Shown: positions 8,129 to 15,352 of the stretch, one piece after another
Numbering within the stretch: position 1 is the stretch's first letter
Layout: each line of letters opens with the position of its first letter
Assembly: GCA_016793775.1 (NCBI GenBank)
Contig: JAEULK010000092.1
Span: 62,001 to 126,000 of the forward strand
Reading direction: 5' to 3'
Origin: Sphingopyxis sp.
GTDB lineage: Bacteria > Pseudomonadota > Alphaproteobacteria > Sphingomonadales > Sphingomonadaceae
Length of the DNA: 64,000 bases
Translations under genes and position numbers: made by a program
Notes under the pieces: model-generated
Database searches by the model: none
What the model was told of the DNA's origin: nothing
Seen by the model: only the letters and a program-made list of their open reading frames with translations

Positions 8129-8935
8129 TCAGTGCACGAACCGCGCCACCACATCGCGGTAGCTGCGGCTGACCTTCACCTGCGCGCCGGAGCCGAGGAC
8201 GAGGAAACATTCGCCGTTGGTGTGAGGCTTGACCTGCTTGACCTGGCTCAGATTGACGATCGTCGAGCGATGCACGCGCTGGAAATTGCGCGGGTCGAGG
8301 CGTTTTTCCAGATCCTTCATCGTCTCGCGCAGGATCAGCGAATTGTCGGCGGTATAGATGCACATATAGTCGCCCGCGGCGTCGATGCGTTCGATGCTGT
8401 CGACATCGACGCGGAAGATCTGGCCGCGATCCTTAATGTTGATCATCTTTTCATAACGATCGGCGGCGTGCGTATCGGGGGCGATTTCGGCGCCGTAATC
8501 CTCGACCGCGTCGGGCGCGACCTCGGCCAGCACCGTCTTCAGCCGTTCGACCTCGGCGGCGCCGCGCTTTTCGGTCAGCCGCTGGCGGACGCGGTCGAGC
8601 GCGTCGGCGAGGCGTTCGGGTTCGACCGGCTTGACCAGATAATCGACCGCCTGCGCCTCGAAGGCGCGGATCGCATGGTCCGAATAGGCGGTGACGAAGA
8701 CGACGAGCGGCGGTTCGACCTCCATCAGCCCCTGGATGACCGAGAAGCCGTCGAAACCGGGCATCTGGATGTCGAGGAACACGAGGTCGGGTTTGTGCGT
8801 CTTGATCTTGCGGATCGCCTCGCGGCCATTTTGCGCGGTGTCGACGATTTCGACATCGCTATGCGCTTCGAGCCGCAATTGCAGGCCCTGGGTCGCCAAT
8901 TTTTCGTCATCCACCAGGATGGTTCTGATCGTCAT
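8129..8935 (-). CDS. LytTR-family response regulator
   Basis: A 268-aa response regulator. Residues 4-115 form a receiver with the acidic pair D9-D10, phospho-acceptor D55 (in VFLDIQMPG), Thr in FVTAYSD and Lys in YLVKPVEP. A linker (about 125-160) precedes a LytTR DNA-binding domain (about 165-267: INIKDRGQIFRVDVDSIE, FQRVHRSTIVNLSQV). Its ATG overlaps the stop of the histidine-kinase gene by four bases (ATGA), so kinase and regulator form a coupled two-gene operon. Target genes are not evident from the sequence. Confidence 0.92.
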   Translation of the reverse strand: MTIRTILVDDEKLATQGLQLRLEAHSDVEIVDTAQNGREAIRKIKTHKPDLVFLDIQMPGFDGFSVIQGLMEVEPPLVVFVTAYSDHAIRAFEAQAVDYLVKPVEPERLADALDRVRQRLTEKRGAAEVERLKTVLAEVAPDAVEDYGAEIAPDTHAADRYEKMINIKDRGQIFRVDVDSIERIDAAGDYMCIYTADNSLILRETMKDLEKRLDPRNFQRVHRSTIVNLSQVKQVKPHTNGECFLVLGSGAQVKVSRSYRDVVARFVH

Positions 8936-10059
8936 GTTCGCTCGGTTCCAATCGTCATTTGCCCGTCGGGCTGAAACGGAAACTCGATCACCACCGTGAA
9001 TCCGCCGTCAGCGCCCGATTGGGCATCGAACCGGTGCTGGTCGCCGAAAGCCTGCGCCAGCCGGTCTCTGATATTGGCTAAACCCACACCGGTCGATTCC
9101 GTTGCAATGACGCCAGTGGTGGGGTCAGCGCCATCGGCTGACAATCCCGAGCCGGTGTCCGACACGGTAATCCGAACATTTTGACCGGCCAATTGAGCCG
9201 AAATCGTGATGTCGGCGCCATCTTCCTGCGGGGTGACCGCATATTTGATCGCGTTTTCGATCAGCGGCTGGAGCAGGAGCGAGGGCAGCCGCGCGCGCGC
9301 GACCGCGGGATCGATCGCGAAATGCGGCCGCAGCCTTTCCTCGAAACGCATCTTTTCGATGTCGAGATAGAGCTTCAGCGTTTCGATCTCCTGCGCCAGC
9401 GTCACCTGCGCGGTCGGCTCGTTGGCGAGCGTGTAGCGCAGGAAAGCGGAGAGGCGCGACAGCATCGCATTGGCGGGCTCGGACTGCTTGAGCAGCACGA
9501 GGGTGGAAATGCTGTTCAGCGTGTTGAACAGGAAGTGCGGGTTGAGCTGGTAGCGCAGCATCGCGAGCTGCGCCGAGGCCGCCTGCGCCTCGAGCCGCAG
9601 CATCCGGTCATTCTGCTCCTCGAGCTGGAGGAAATAGTTGATCGCGAAATAGAGCGCCGACCAGGCGCCGAGCGAGGTCGCGTCGATATAGACCGCGCCG
9701 AGCAGCAGGCTGGTGAAGCCCGCCTCGCTCGCCGGATTCTGGATCTGCGCCACCCAGGCGTCGATGAACGCCCAGAGCGCCGTCGCGATGCCGGCGAGGC
9801 CGAAGCTGACCCCCCACATCAGCAGCGGGCGGCGGTTGATCAGCGTGCGGTAACAGACCGACAGGATCAAGGAGAGCGAGAAGCCGGTGATCGCCGACAC
9901 CGTCTGCGGGATCAGGAAGGCGAGCGGCTGGCCGTTGGCGAGCCCCGACACCCCGCGCAGCCCGAGCCAGGCGAACCACCCCAATATCTGGAGATTCCAG
10001 AAGGCGCGCACCTTGTTGTCGAAAAAGGGGCCCGGCGAGGAAAGTCCGAACAAGGGCAT
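8932..10059 (-). CDS. LytS/YehU-type sensor histidine kinase
   Basis: A 375-aa membrane kinase. About four to five hydrophobic segments occupy residues 20-155 (for example AFLIPQTVSAITGFSLSLI), then a short coiled coil, the His_kinase domain with phospho-acceptor His in RYQLNPHFLFNTLNSIS, and a HATPase_c domain with N-box PLIENAIKYAV and G-box VSDTGSGLS. No recognisable extracytoplasmic sensor domain is seen, so the membrane domain itself may sense. Start MPLFGLSSPG at 10059 is chosen because the 62 residues upstream in frame are non-homologous and overlap the HxlR gene. It phosphorylates, by inference, the LytTR regulator encoded immediately downstream. Confidence 0.9.
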   Translation of the reverse strand: MPLFGLSSPGPFFDNKVRAFWNLQILGWFAWLGLRGVSGLANGQPLAFLIPQTVSAITGFSLSLILSVCYRTLINRRPLLMWGVSFGLAGIATALWAFIDAWVAQIQNPASEAGFTSLLLGAVYIDATSLGAWSALYFAINYFLQLEEQNDRMLRLEAQAASAQLAMLRYQLNPHFLFNTLNSISTLVLLKQSEPANAMLSRLSAFLRYTLANEPTAQVTLAQEIETLKLYLDIEKMRFEERLRPHFAIDPAVARARLPSLLLQPLIENAIKYAVTPQEDGADITISAQLAGQNVRITVSDTGSGLSADGADPTTGVIATESTGVGLANIRDRLAQAFGDQHRFDAQSGADGGFTVVIEFPFQPDGQMTIGTERT

Positions 10060-10129
10060 GGGGGTAGCCTGGAGCGGGCCTTGGGTCGCGGTCAGCGGCA
10101 GGCGGGGCGGCTGGACGGTGCCGCGCGCA

Positions 10130-10651
10130 TCACTCGGCGGCAACCGGCGCCATCCGTTCGTCGGTGCGCGCGCGCGCCTGGCCCAGCGGCTGCAGTTCGG
10201 AACGATGTTTCCACACCAGTTCCTTATGACCGATCGGACGGCCATCGTGCGCGGTGATCGTCACCGCGCCGATCGGCTGTTCGTCGCGGACATCGACGAG
10301 CACCGGGGTCGAGGGCACGCCGGCGCCCCATTTTTCGCCCCACTGGCGCAGCGCGATCATCGCGGGCAGCAGTTCGAGGCCCTTTTCGGTGAGTTCGTAG
10401 CGCACCTTGCGGCGATCCTCGGCCATCACCTCGCGCGCCATGATGCCATGGTCGACCAGCTTCGACAGCCGGTTCGAGAGGATGTTGCGCGCGATGCTGA
10501 GTTCCTGCTGAAACTCCTCGAAATGATGAACGCCGTTGAAGGCGGCGCGCAGGATCATGAACGACCATCGCTCGCCCATCGCCTCGAGCGCGAGCGGCAG
10601 GGCGCAATTGTCCCCGTAGAGCAGGTTCAGCGGTTCGCGTAATTTTCCCAT
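10130..10651 (-). CDS. HxlR-family winged-helix transcriptional regulator
   Basis: A 173-aa regulator. The core (about residues 15-105) is a typical HxlR winged helix: CALPLALEAMGERWSFMIL, then FEEFQQELSIARNILSNRL (recognition helix region) and the wing DRRKVRYELTEKGLELLP. The C-terminal 60 residues are an extension of unclear function. Divergent from the CC_3452-family gene at 10778; the shared upstream region carries two palindromic sites, one overlapping the proposed -35 of this gene, so autoregulation and control of the divergent gene are likely. Confidence 0.88.
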   Translation of the reverse strand: MGKLREPLNLLYGDNCALPLALEAMGERWSFMILRAAFNGVHHFEEFQQELSIARNILSNRLSKLVDHGIMAREVMAEDRRKVRYELTEKGLELLPAMIALRQWGEKWGAGVPSTPVLVDVRDEQPIGAVTITAHDGRPIGHKELVWKHRSELQPLGQARARTDERMAPVAAE

Positions 10652-10690
10652 AGGCCCAGCCCTAACGTAAAATTTGCCCCCGCACAAAAA

Positions 10691-10746
10691 AATATATGAG
10701 CTGAGTTGCATTTTGCAACCTGCATCCCCAATTGCTTTTTGCAACC
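10691..10746. promoter_or_regulatory. Divergent promoter with two candidate HxlR operators
   Basis: On the minus strand TTGCAA (10718-10713) and TATATT (10696-10691) with a 16-bp spacer form a plausible promoter for the HxlR gene. Two palindromes, GTTGCATTTTGCAAC (10705-10719) and TTGCTTTTTGCAA (10732-10744), share the direct repeat TTTTGCAACC (10711-10720 and 10737-10746) at 26-bp spacing. The first overlaps the -35. Confidence 0.55.
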
Positions 10747-10777
10747 CAAATAAGGTGCGAAAAAAGGAGACCTCCCC

Positions 10778-11107
10778 ATGCTGAAGCTTTCTTCCCCCGC
10801 GCATCTTCTGCCGCTGCTCGGCGTCGCGCTGGCCGGCGGTACGGCGCTGTTGCCCGCGGCCGCGAGCGCCGCCGGCGGCGCCTATTACCGCGCCGAACTC
10901 GCCAGCCCCGCGCCGAAGGGCAAATTCGTCGCACGCGGCGTCGTCTGGTCGTGCACCGGCACCGATTGTGTCGGCGCGCGCGGCACCAGCCGCCCGCTGA
11001 TCATGTGCGCCGGTCTCGCCCGCGAAGCAGGCCAGGTGAAGGGCTTTATCGCCGACGGCAAGGCGCTCGAAGCCGAAGATCTGGCGCGCTGCAACGGCGC
11101 CGCCTGA
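10778..11107 (+). CDS. CC_3452-family exported protein
   Basis: A 109-aa secreted protein of unknown function. Residues 1-31 form a signal peptide (LLPLLGVALAGGTALLP, cleavage after AASA). The mature part has three cysteines (VVWSCTGTDCVGARG and LIMCAGLAR) plus one near the C-terminus (LARCNGAA), matching the short CC_3452 family known from Caulobacter and sphingomonads. A good ribosome binding site (AAAGGAGACC) precedes the ATG. Its placement opposite the HxlR regulator with shared operator-like palindromes suggests it is regulated by that protein. The transcript ends at a hairpin around 11164-11213. Confidence 0.8.
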   Translation: MLKLSSPAHLLPLLGVALAGGTALLPAAASAAGGAYYRAELASPAPKGKFVARGVVWSCTGTDCVGARGTSRPLIMCAGLAREAGQVKGFIADGKALEAEDLARCNGAA

Positions 11108-11163
11108 CCGGCCGGGCGGACGGCGCTCCCCTCCCTCGCCGCAATTCGTCCAGGCCGCATAGA

Positions 11164-11213
11164 GAGCCGCCGCGACCTCCCACTCTCCCGGGGAGGCACG
11201 GCGGCTCCTTTTT
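11164..11213 (+). terminator. Rho-independent terminator after the CC_3452-family gene
   Basis: GAGCCGCCG (11164-11172) pairs with CGGCGGCTC (11199-11207), with inner CCTCCC/GGGAGG pairing, followed by CTTTTTAT on the plus strand. Confidence 0.75.
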
Positions 11214-11244
11214 ATGTCGTTGATGGGGATGCGCAGCGATAGCT

Positions 11245-11415
11245 TTAGCCGGACAGCGTGATGGACATCTCGAGCTTGGCGCCGCTGTCAACATATAGGC
11301 GGCTGCCGTCGTCGAACTCGATCATGACCTCTTGTTCGCGATGACGCGCGATCCGCTGCACGACTTTTCCCCGTAACAACGACGAGGCGCGGGCGCTTTC
11401 TTTATCCAATGTCAT
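11245..11415 (-). CDS. Small protein of 56 residues, unknown function
   Basis: An open frame reading MTLDKESARASSLLRGK at its start and ending VDSGAKLEMSITLSG. It has a basic middle (QRIARHREQE) followed by an acidic strand-rich stretch (VMIEFDDGSRLYV), so it looks like a small folded cytosolic protein rather than a random frame. Two ATGs are possible: the one at 11421 is only one base from the AGGA sequence at 11426-11423, whereas the ATG at 11415 has a 7-nt spacer, so I choose the latter. The next gene upstream on the same strand is the glycosyltransferase that starts at 12342 and ends at 11452. I do not recognise the family. Confidence 0.6.
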   Translation of the reverse strand: MTLDKESARASSLLRGKVVQRIARHREQEVMIEFDDGSRLYVDSGAKLEMSITLSG

Positions 11416-11451
11416 CGGCATTTCCTGACAGAAGCGACGCCGCTCTCGCTC

Positions 11452-12342
11452 CTAAGCCGCGAGGCGATTGCGCGCGACGGCGAGCGTCCAGCGTGCGAGC
11501 GCGGGCAGGTTGGCGGCGACATGCGCCGGGTCGGCGCGCAGCGCGCGGCGGACGAGGTCGAAGCGCCAACGCGTCCGGCTTTTGAGCGCGAGGCCGAGCA
11601 GGATTTCGCTGCGGCTGCGCGGCGCCGGCTGGTCGGGCATCGCGCGTTCGACGATCACCGCCGTCAAAGCCTGTATCTGGTCGGCGCGCTGGCTGGTCAG
11701 GCTGCCGCCATGCTTGCGATAACGGTAGAGATCCTCGTGCAGTTCGACGAAGACGAAGCGCTGCGCCGCGCGCAGCCAGAAATCATAATCCTCGACCCCG
11801 AACAGCCCGACGTCATAGCCGCCGAGCGCCTCGGTCACGGCGCGGCGATAGAGGAAGGCGGCGCCGATATTATTGCCGTGCAGCAGCCGTTCGACCGGTC
11901 CGACGCGCGAGCGACCGAGATCCCGGCCTTCATCGTCGATCAGGGAGAAATCGGCAAAAGCGACCCCCGCCTCCGGGTTGGCGTCGAGCGTGGCGACGAG
12001 CCGGTCGAGCATCTGCGGGCGGAGCAGATTGTCGTCGGAGGTCCAGCTGTGGAGCTCGCCCCGCGCCTGCGCAAACCCATGGTTGAGCGCGGCGGGGAGG
12101 CCGACATTGGTGTCGAGGCGGAAATGACGGACGCGCGGGTCGCGCGCCGCCGCCGCGGCCATGATCGCGGGGCTGTCGTCGCGCGAGGCGTCGTCGACGA
12201 GGATCAGCTCAAAATCGGCGAAACTCTGATCGAGGACCGAAGCGATGGCCTCTTCGAGCCAGCGTGCGCCATTGTGCACGGGCATCACCATCGACACGCG
12301 CGGGCGCGCCGCGCTCGAATCGAGAGCATCGGTCCCTGTCAT
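11452..12342 (-). CDS. Family 2 glycosyltransferase
   Basis: A 296-aa GT-A fold enzyme. The N-terminus shows the GT2 nucleotide-binding pattern VSMVMPVHNGARWLEEAI followed by FELILVDDASRDDS, and the acidic metal-binding motif appears as SWTSDDNLL (residues about 95-105). After about residue 200 the sequence is helical (FVELHEDLYRYRKHGGS is typical of the acceptor region). It most likely transfers a sugar from a nucleotide-sugar donor to a surface glycan. No other glycan genes are adjacent except the WcaF-like acyltransferase at 14710 and UDP-glucose dehydrogenase at 40590, so substrate cannot be assigned. Confidence 0.9.
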   Translation of the reverse strand: MTGTDALDSSAARPRVSMVMPVHNGARWLEEAIASVLDQSFADFELILVDDASRDDSPAIMAAAAARDPRVRHFRLDTNVGLPAALNHGFAQARGELHSWTSDDNLLRPQMLDRLVATLDANPEAGVAFADFSLIDDEGRDLGRSRVGPVERLLHGNNIGAAFLYRRAVTEALGGYDVGLFGVEDYDFWLRAAQRFVFVELHEDLYRYRKHGGSLTSQRADQIQALTAVIVERAMPDQPAPRSRSEILLGLALKSRTRWRFDLVRRALRADPAHVAANLPALARWTLAVARNRLAA

Positions 12343-12469
12343 TGCCCCCCGCCATAGCCCGCGCGCACGAAGCTTCCAAAGGCGTTTACCAATATTGCGG
12401 CGCCCGTCCGGCTTTGCGCAGCTAAGTTTCGCATTGCATTTGTGGGCGCATGCACGACATTGGCACAGG

Positions 12470-14563
12470 ATGCTGCGCCAATATGAACTTGTCGAGCGCG
12501 TGCGCGCTTATGATCCCGATGTCGACGAGGCGTTGCTGAACCGCGCCTATGTCTTCACCGTGCAGAAGCACGGGAGCCAGAAGCGCGCGTCGGGCGACCC
12601 CTATTTCAGCCATCCGGTCGAGGTCGCGGGCATTTTGACCGACCTGCACCTCGACAGCGAGACGATCGTCACCGCGCTGCTCCACGACACGCTCGAGGAC
12701 ACGCTGACCACGCCCGAGGAGATCGAAAGGCTGTTCGGTGCCGATGTCGGGCGGCTGGTCGACGGCGTGACCAAGCTCAGCAAGATCGAGGCGCAGACCG
12801 AGAACGAGCGCGCCGCGGAAAACCTCCGCAAATTCCTGCTCGCGATGTCCGACGATATCCGCGTGCTGCTGGTCAAGCTCGCCGACCGGCTGCACAATAT
12901 GCGCACGCTGCATTTTATCCAGAACCCCGACAAGCGCCGCCGCATCGCCAAGGAGACGATGGATATCTATGCCCCGCTCGCCGAGCGGATCGGCATGTAT
13001 GAATATATGCGCGAAATGCAGATGCTGGCGTTCCGCGAGCTGGAGCCCGAGGCCTATGCGACGATCACCGGGCGGCTCGCCAAGCTGACCGCCGGCGGCA
13101 AGGACAAGGTCGCGGCGGTCACCCGCGACTTCAAGGACTTGCTCGCGAAGAACGGCATCGAGGCCGATGTGTCGGGGCGCGAGAAGCATCCCTATTCGAT
13201 CTGGCGCAAGATGCAGGAGCGTCACGTCAGCTTCGAGCAGGTCACCGACATCATCGCCTTCCGCATCATCACGCCCACCGATGCCGACTGCTATGCCGCG
13301 CTGGGGCTGATCCACCGCAAGTGGAAAATGGTGCCGGGGCGCTTCAAGGACTATATCTCGACGCCGAAGCGCAACGGCTACAAGTCGCTGCACACGACGA
13401 TCATGCACCAGCAGAATATGCGCATCGAAATCCAGATCCGCAGCATCGGCATGCACCAGCAATCCGAATTCGGCTTTGCCGCGCATTGGGCGTACAAGCA
13501 GGGCGGCACCGTGCCCGATGGCCAGGCGGGGTGGATCCGCGACCTGCTCGAAATCCTCGAGCAGACACACGATCCCGACGAGTTCCTCGAAAATACGCGC
13601 ATCGCGATGTATCAGGACCGCATCTTCGCTTTCACCCCCAAGGGAAGCCTGCACCAGTTGCCCAAGGGCGCGACCCCGGTCGATTTCGCCTATGCGGTGC
13701 ACACCAAGCTTGGCGATCGCACCGTCGGCGCCAAGGTCAACGGCCGGCTCGTCCCGCTGCGCACCCAGCTCGCCAATGGCGACACCGTCGAGATATTGTC
13801 GTCGGACAAACAGACGCCGCAGCCCGCCTGGCTGGGTTTCGCGGTCACCGGCAAGGCGCGCGCGGCGATCCGCCGCCATGTGCGCTCGAAGGAAAAGGTC
13901 GAACTCGCCGCGCTGGGGCGCAAGATGTACGACGAGATCGTCGCGCGCGTGCCCGGCAAGGTCGGCGACAAGGCGCGCGCGACCGCGCTGACCCGGCTCA
14001 AGCTGGAGGACGATACCGCGCTGTACGTCGCGATCGGCAAGCGGCGGCTGTCGGACAATGCGGTGTTGGAGGCGCTGGTCCCCGGTATCACCGCCGAGAT
14101 GAAATCGAAGCCCGGCAAGCTGGCCCAAGGCGCGGCGGTGTCGATCGAGGGCCTGACCCCCGGCGTCGCCTATCAGCTCGCCGACTGCTGCCACCCGGTG
14201 CCCGGCGACCGCATCGTCGGGCTGGCGCGGCCGGGCGAGGGGATCGAGGTGCATGTCATCGACTGCCCCAGCCTCGCCGACGGGGTCGATGCCGACTGGA
14301 TCGACCTGCGCTGGCAGGAGGACAGCGAGGGCGGCAATGCGCGCCTCTGTATCGTCATCCTGAACGAACCCGGGACGCTCGCCGAAATGTCGGGCATCCT
14401 CGCGGTCAATTCGGCGAACATCACCAATTTGCGGCTGTCGAACCGCGAGGGCGGCTTCCACACCTATGACGTCGTCGTCGAGGTGCGCGATGTCCATCAT
14501 TTGATGCGCATATTGTCGGCGCTGCGCGCGTCCGACACGGTGGTGCAGGCCGAGCGGCTTTAG
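12470..14563 (+). CDS. rsh: Bifunctional (p)ppGpp synthetase/hydrolase
   Basis: A 697-aa RelA/SpoT homologue, the stringent-response enzyme. The hydrolase HD domain is intact (S47-H48-P49 and H72-D73 in LLHDTLEDT). The synthetase domain contains HPYSIWRKMQ and RFKD at residues 291-294, the RxKD form typical of bifunctional Rel enzymes rather than the ExDD of monofunctional RelA. A TGS domain (FAFTPKGSLHQLPKGATPVD) and a C-terminal ACT domain (CIVILNEPGTLAEMSGILA) follow. Start at 12470 (MLRQYELVERV) matches the family; an in-frame upstream extension overlaps the divergent glycosyltransferase and is unlikely. Probably the only long Rsh of this genome, as in most alphaproteobacteria. Confidence 0.95.
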   Translation: MLRQYELVERVRAYDPDVDEALLNRAYVFTVQKHGSQKRASGDPYFSHPVEVAGILTDLHLDSETIVTALLHDTLEDTLTTPEEIERLFGADVGRLVDGVTKLSKIEAQTENERAAENLRKFLLAMSDDIRVLLVKLADRLHNMRTLHFIQNPDKRRRIAKETMDIYAPLAERIGMYEYMREMQMLAFRELEPEAYATITGRLAKLTAGGKDKVAAVTRDFKDLLAKNGIEADVSGREKHPYSIWRKMQERHVSFEQVTDIIAFRIITPTDADCYAALGLIHRKWKMVPGRFKDYISTPKRNGYKSLHTTIMHQQNMRIEIQIRSIGMHQQSEFGFAAHWAYKQGGTVPDGQAGWIRDLLEILEQTHDPDEFLENTRIAMYQDRIFAFTPKGSLHQLPKGATPVDFAYAVHTKLGDRTVGAKVNGRLVPLRTQLANGDTVEILSSDKQTPQPAWLGFAVTGKARAAIRRHVRSKEKVELAALGRKMYDEIVARVPGKVGDKARATALTRLKLEDDTALYVAIGKRRLSDNAVLEALVPGITAEMKSKPGKLAQGAAVSIEGLTPGVAYQLADCCHPVPGDRIVGLARPGEGIEVHVIDCPSLADGVDADWIDLRWQEDSEGGNARLCIVILNEPGTLAEMSGILAVNSANITNLRLSNREGGFHTYDVVVEVRDVHHLMRILSALRASDTVVQAERL

Positions 14564-14572
14564 CGACAAGAT

Positions 14573-14704
14573 CCTCCCCATTGCGAAGCATTGGGGAGGG
14601 GGACCGCTCGCGGAGCGAGTGGTGGAGGGGTCGGCAACGTCGCGCCAAAACCCCTCCGTCAGCGCTTCGCGCTGCCACCTCCCCAACGCTTCGCGATGGG
14701 GAGG
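14573..14704. repeat. About 130-bp multi-hairpin dispersed repeat, copy 1 of 2
   Basis: Begins CCTCCCCA and ends TGGGGAGG. Four hairpins can be drawn, including CCTCCCC-(ATTGCGAAGCAT)-TGGGGAGG at the left and CCTCCCC-(AACGCTTCGCGA)-TGGGGAGG at the right. An inverted homologous copy occupies 49977-50102; shared blocks include GGGGAGGTGGCAGCGCG and AGCGCTGACGGAGGGG. It lies between the convergent rsh and acyltransferase genes. Confidence 0.85.
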
Positions 14705-14709
14705 AACTT

Positions 14710-15276
14710 TCAGCCCCCAGGCTTCACCGAGCCATCAGCAAAATCGGCGAGCGAGCACTCGCCCACCGGCCCCGCCGGATTGCCGACGACGATGACATTG
14801 CGCGCGACATCCTTGACCACCACCGCACGCGCCGCGGCGACGGCGCCGTCGGCCAGCGTCACGCCGGGGCCGAGGAAGGCGTCGGCGGCGACCCAGGCGT
14901 TGCGACCGATGACGATCGGCGCGGCGGTGAGCGCGAAGCCGGGGGCGTGGATGTCGTGGCTGGCGGTGCAGAGATAGGCGCGCTGGCTGACCACCGACCA
15001 GGGACCGAGCGTGACGCGCGCGACCGAATAGATTTCGCTGCGCGGGCCGAGGGTGGCGCCCTCTCCCATCGCAAAATTCCATGGCGCCCAGATGCGCGCG
15101 CTGGGATAGGGCCGCGCCGCTGTACCGATGGTGGCGCCAAACCGGCGGAGCAGGAAACGGCGCCAGCCGTGGAGTGGAATCGGGCTGGGGCGATAGAGGA
15201 TCAGCCAGACGGCGTTCCACAGCGCGCGGCGGAGTTTGTCGCCGAGGCTGGGATGGGGGGTCACGACCGGGCGCAT
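14710..15276 (-). CDS. WcaF-like left-handed beta-helix acyltransferase
   Basis: A 188-aa hexapeptide-repeat acetyltransferase. The N-terminal segment (LGDKLRRALWNAVWLILYRPSP and WRRFLLRRFGATIG) is typical of putative colanic-acid acetyltransferases of the WcaF type. The central part contains imperfect hexapeptide turns (IGTAARPYPSARIW, MGEGATLGPRSEIY, IVIGRNAWVAADAFLGPGV) and the catalytic-type His in TASHDIHAPGF. The C-terminus GNPAGPVG is the usual cap. It likely O-acetylates a sugar of a surface polysaccharide. It is 76 bp downstream of the cytochrome operon on the same strand, but functional linkage is not implied. Confidence 0.85.
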   Translation of the reverse strand: MRPVVTPHPSLGDKLRRALWNAVWLILYRPSPIPLHGWRRFLLRRFGATIGTAARPYPSARIWAPWNFAMGEGATLGPRSEIYSVARVTLGPWSVVSQRAYLCTASHDIHAPGFALTAAPIVIGRNAWVAADAFLGPGVTLADGAVAAARAVVVKDVARNVIVVGNPAGPVGECSLADFADGSVKPGG

Positions 15277-15352
15277 CGTCTATCGTCTCATGTCAAAGCC
15301 ATGGCGGGATGGTCCGCCGGTGCGACGCTGTCGCACAGGCGGGCGCGATTGG

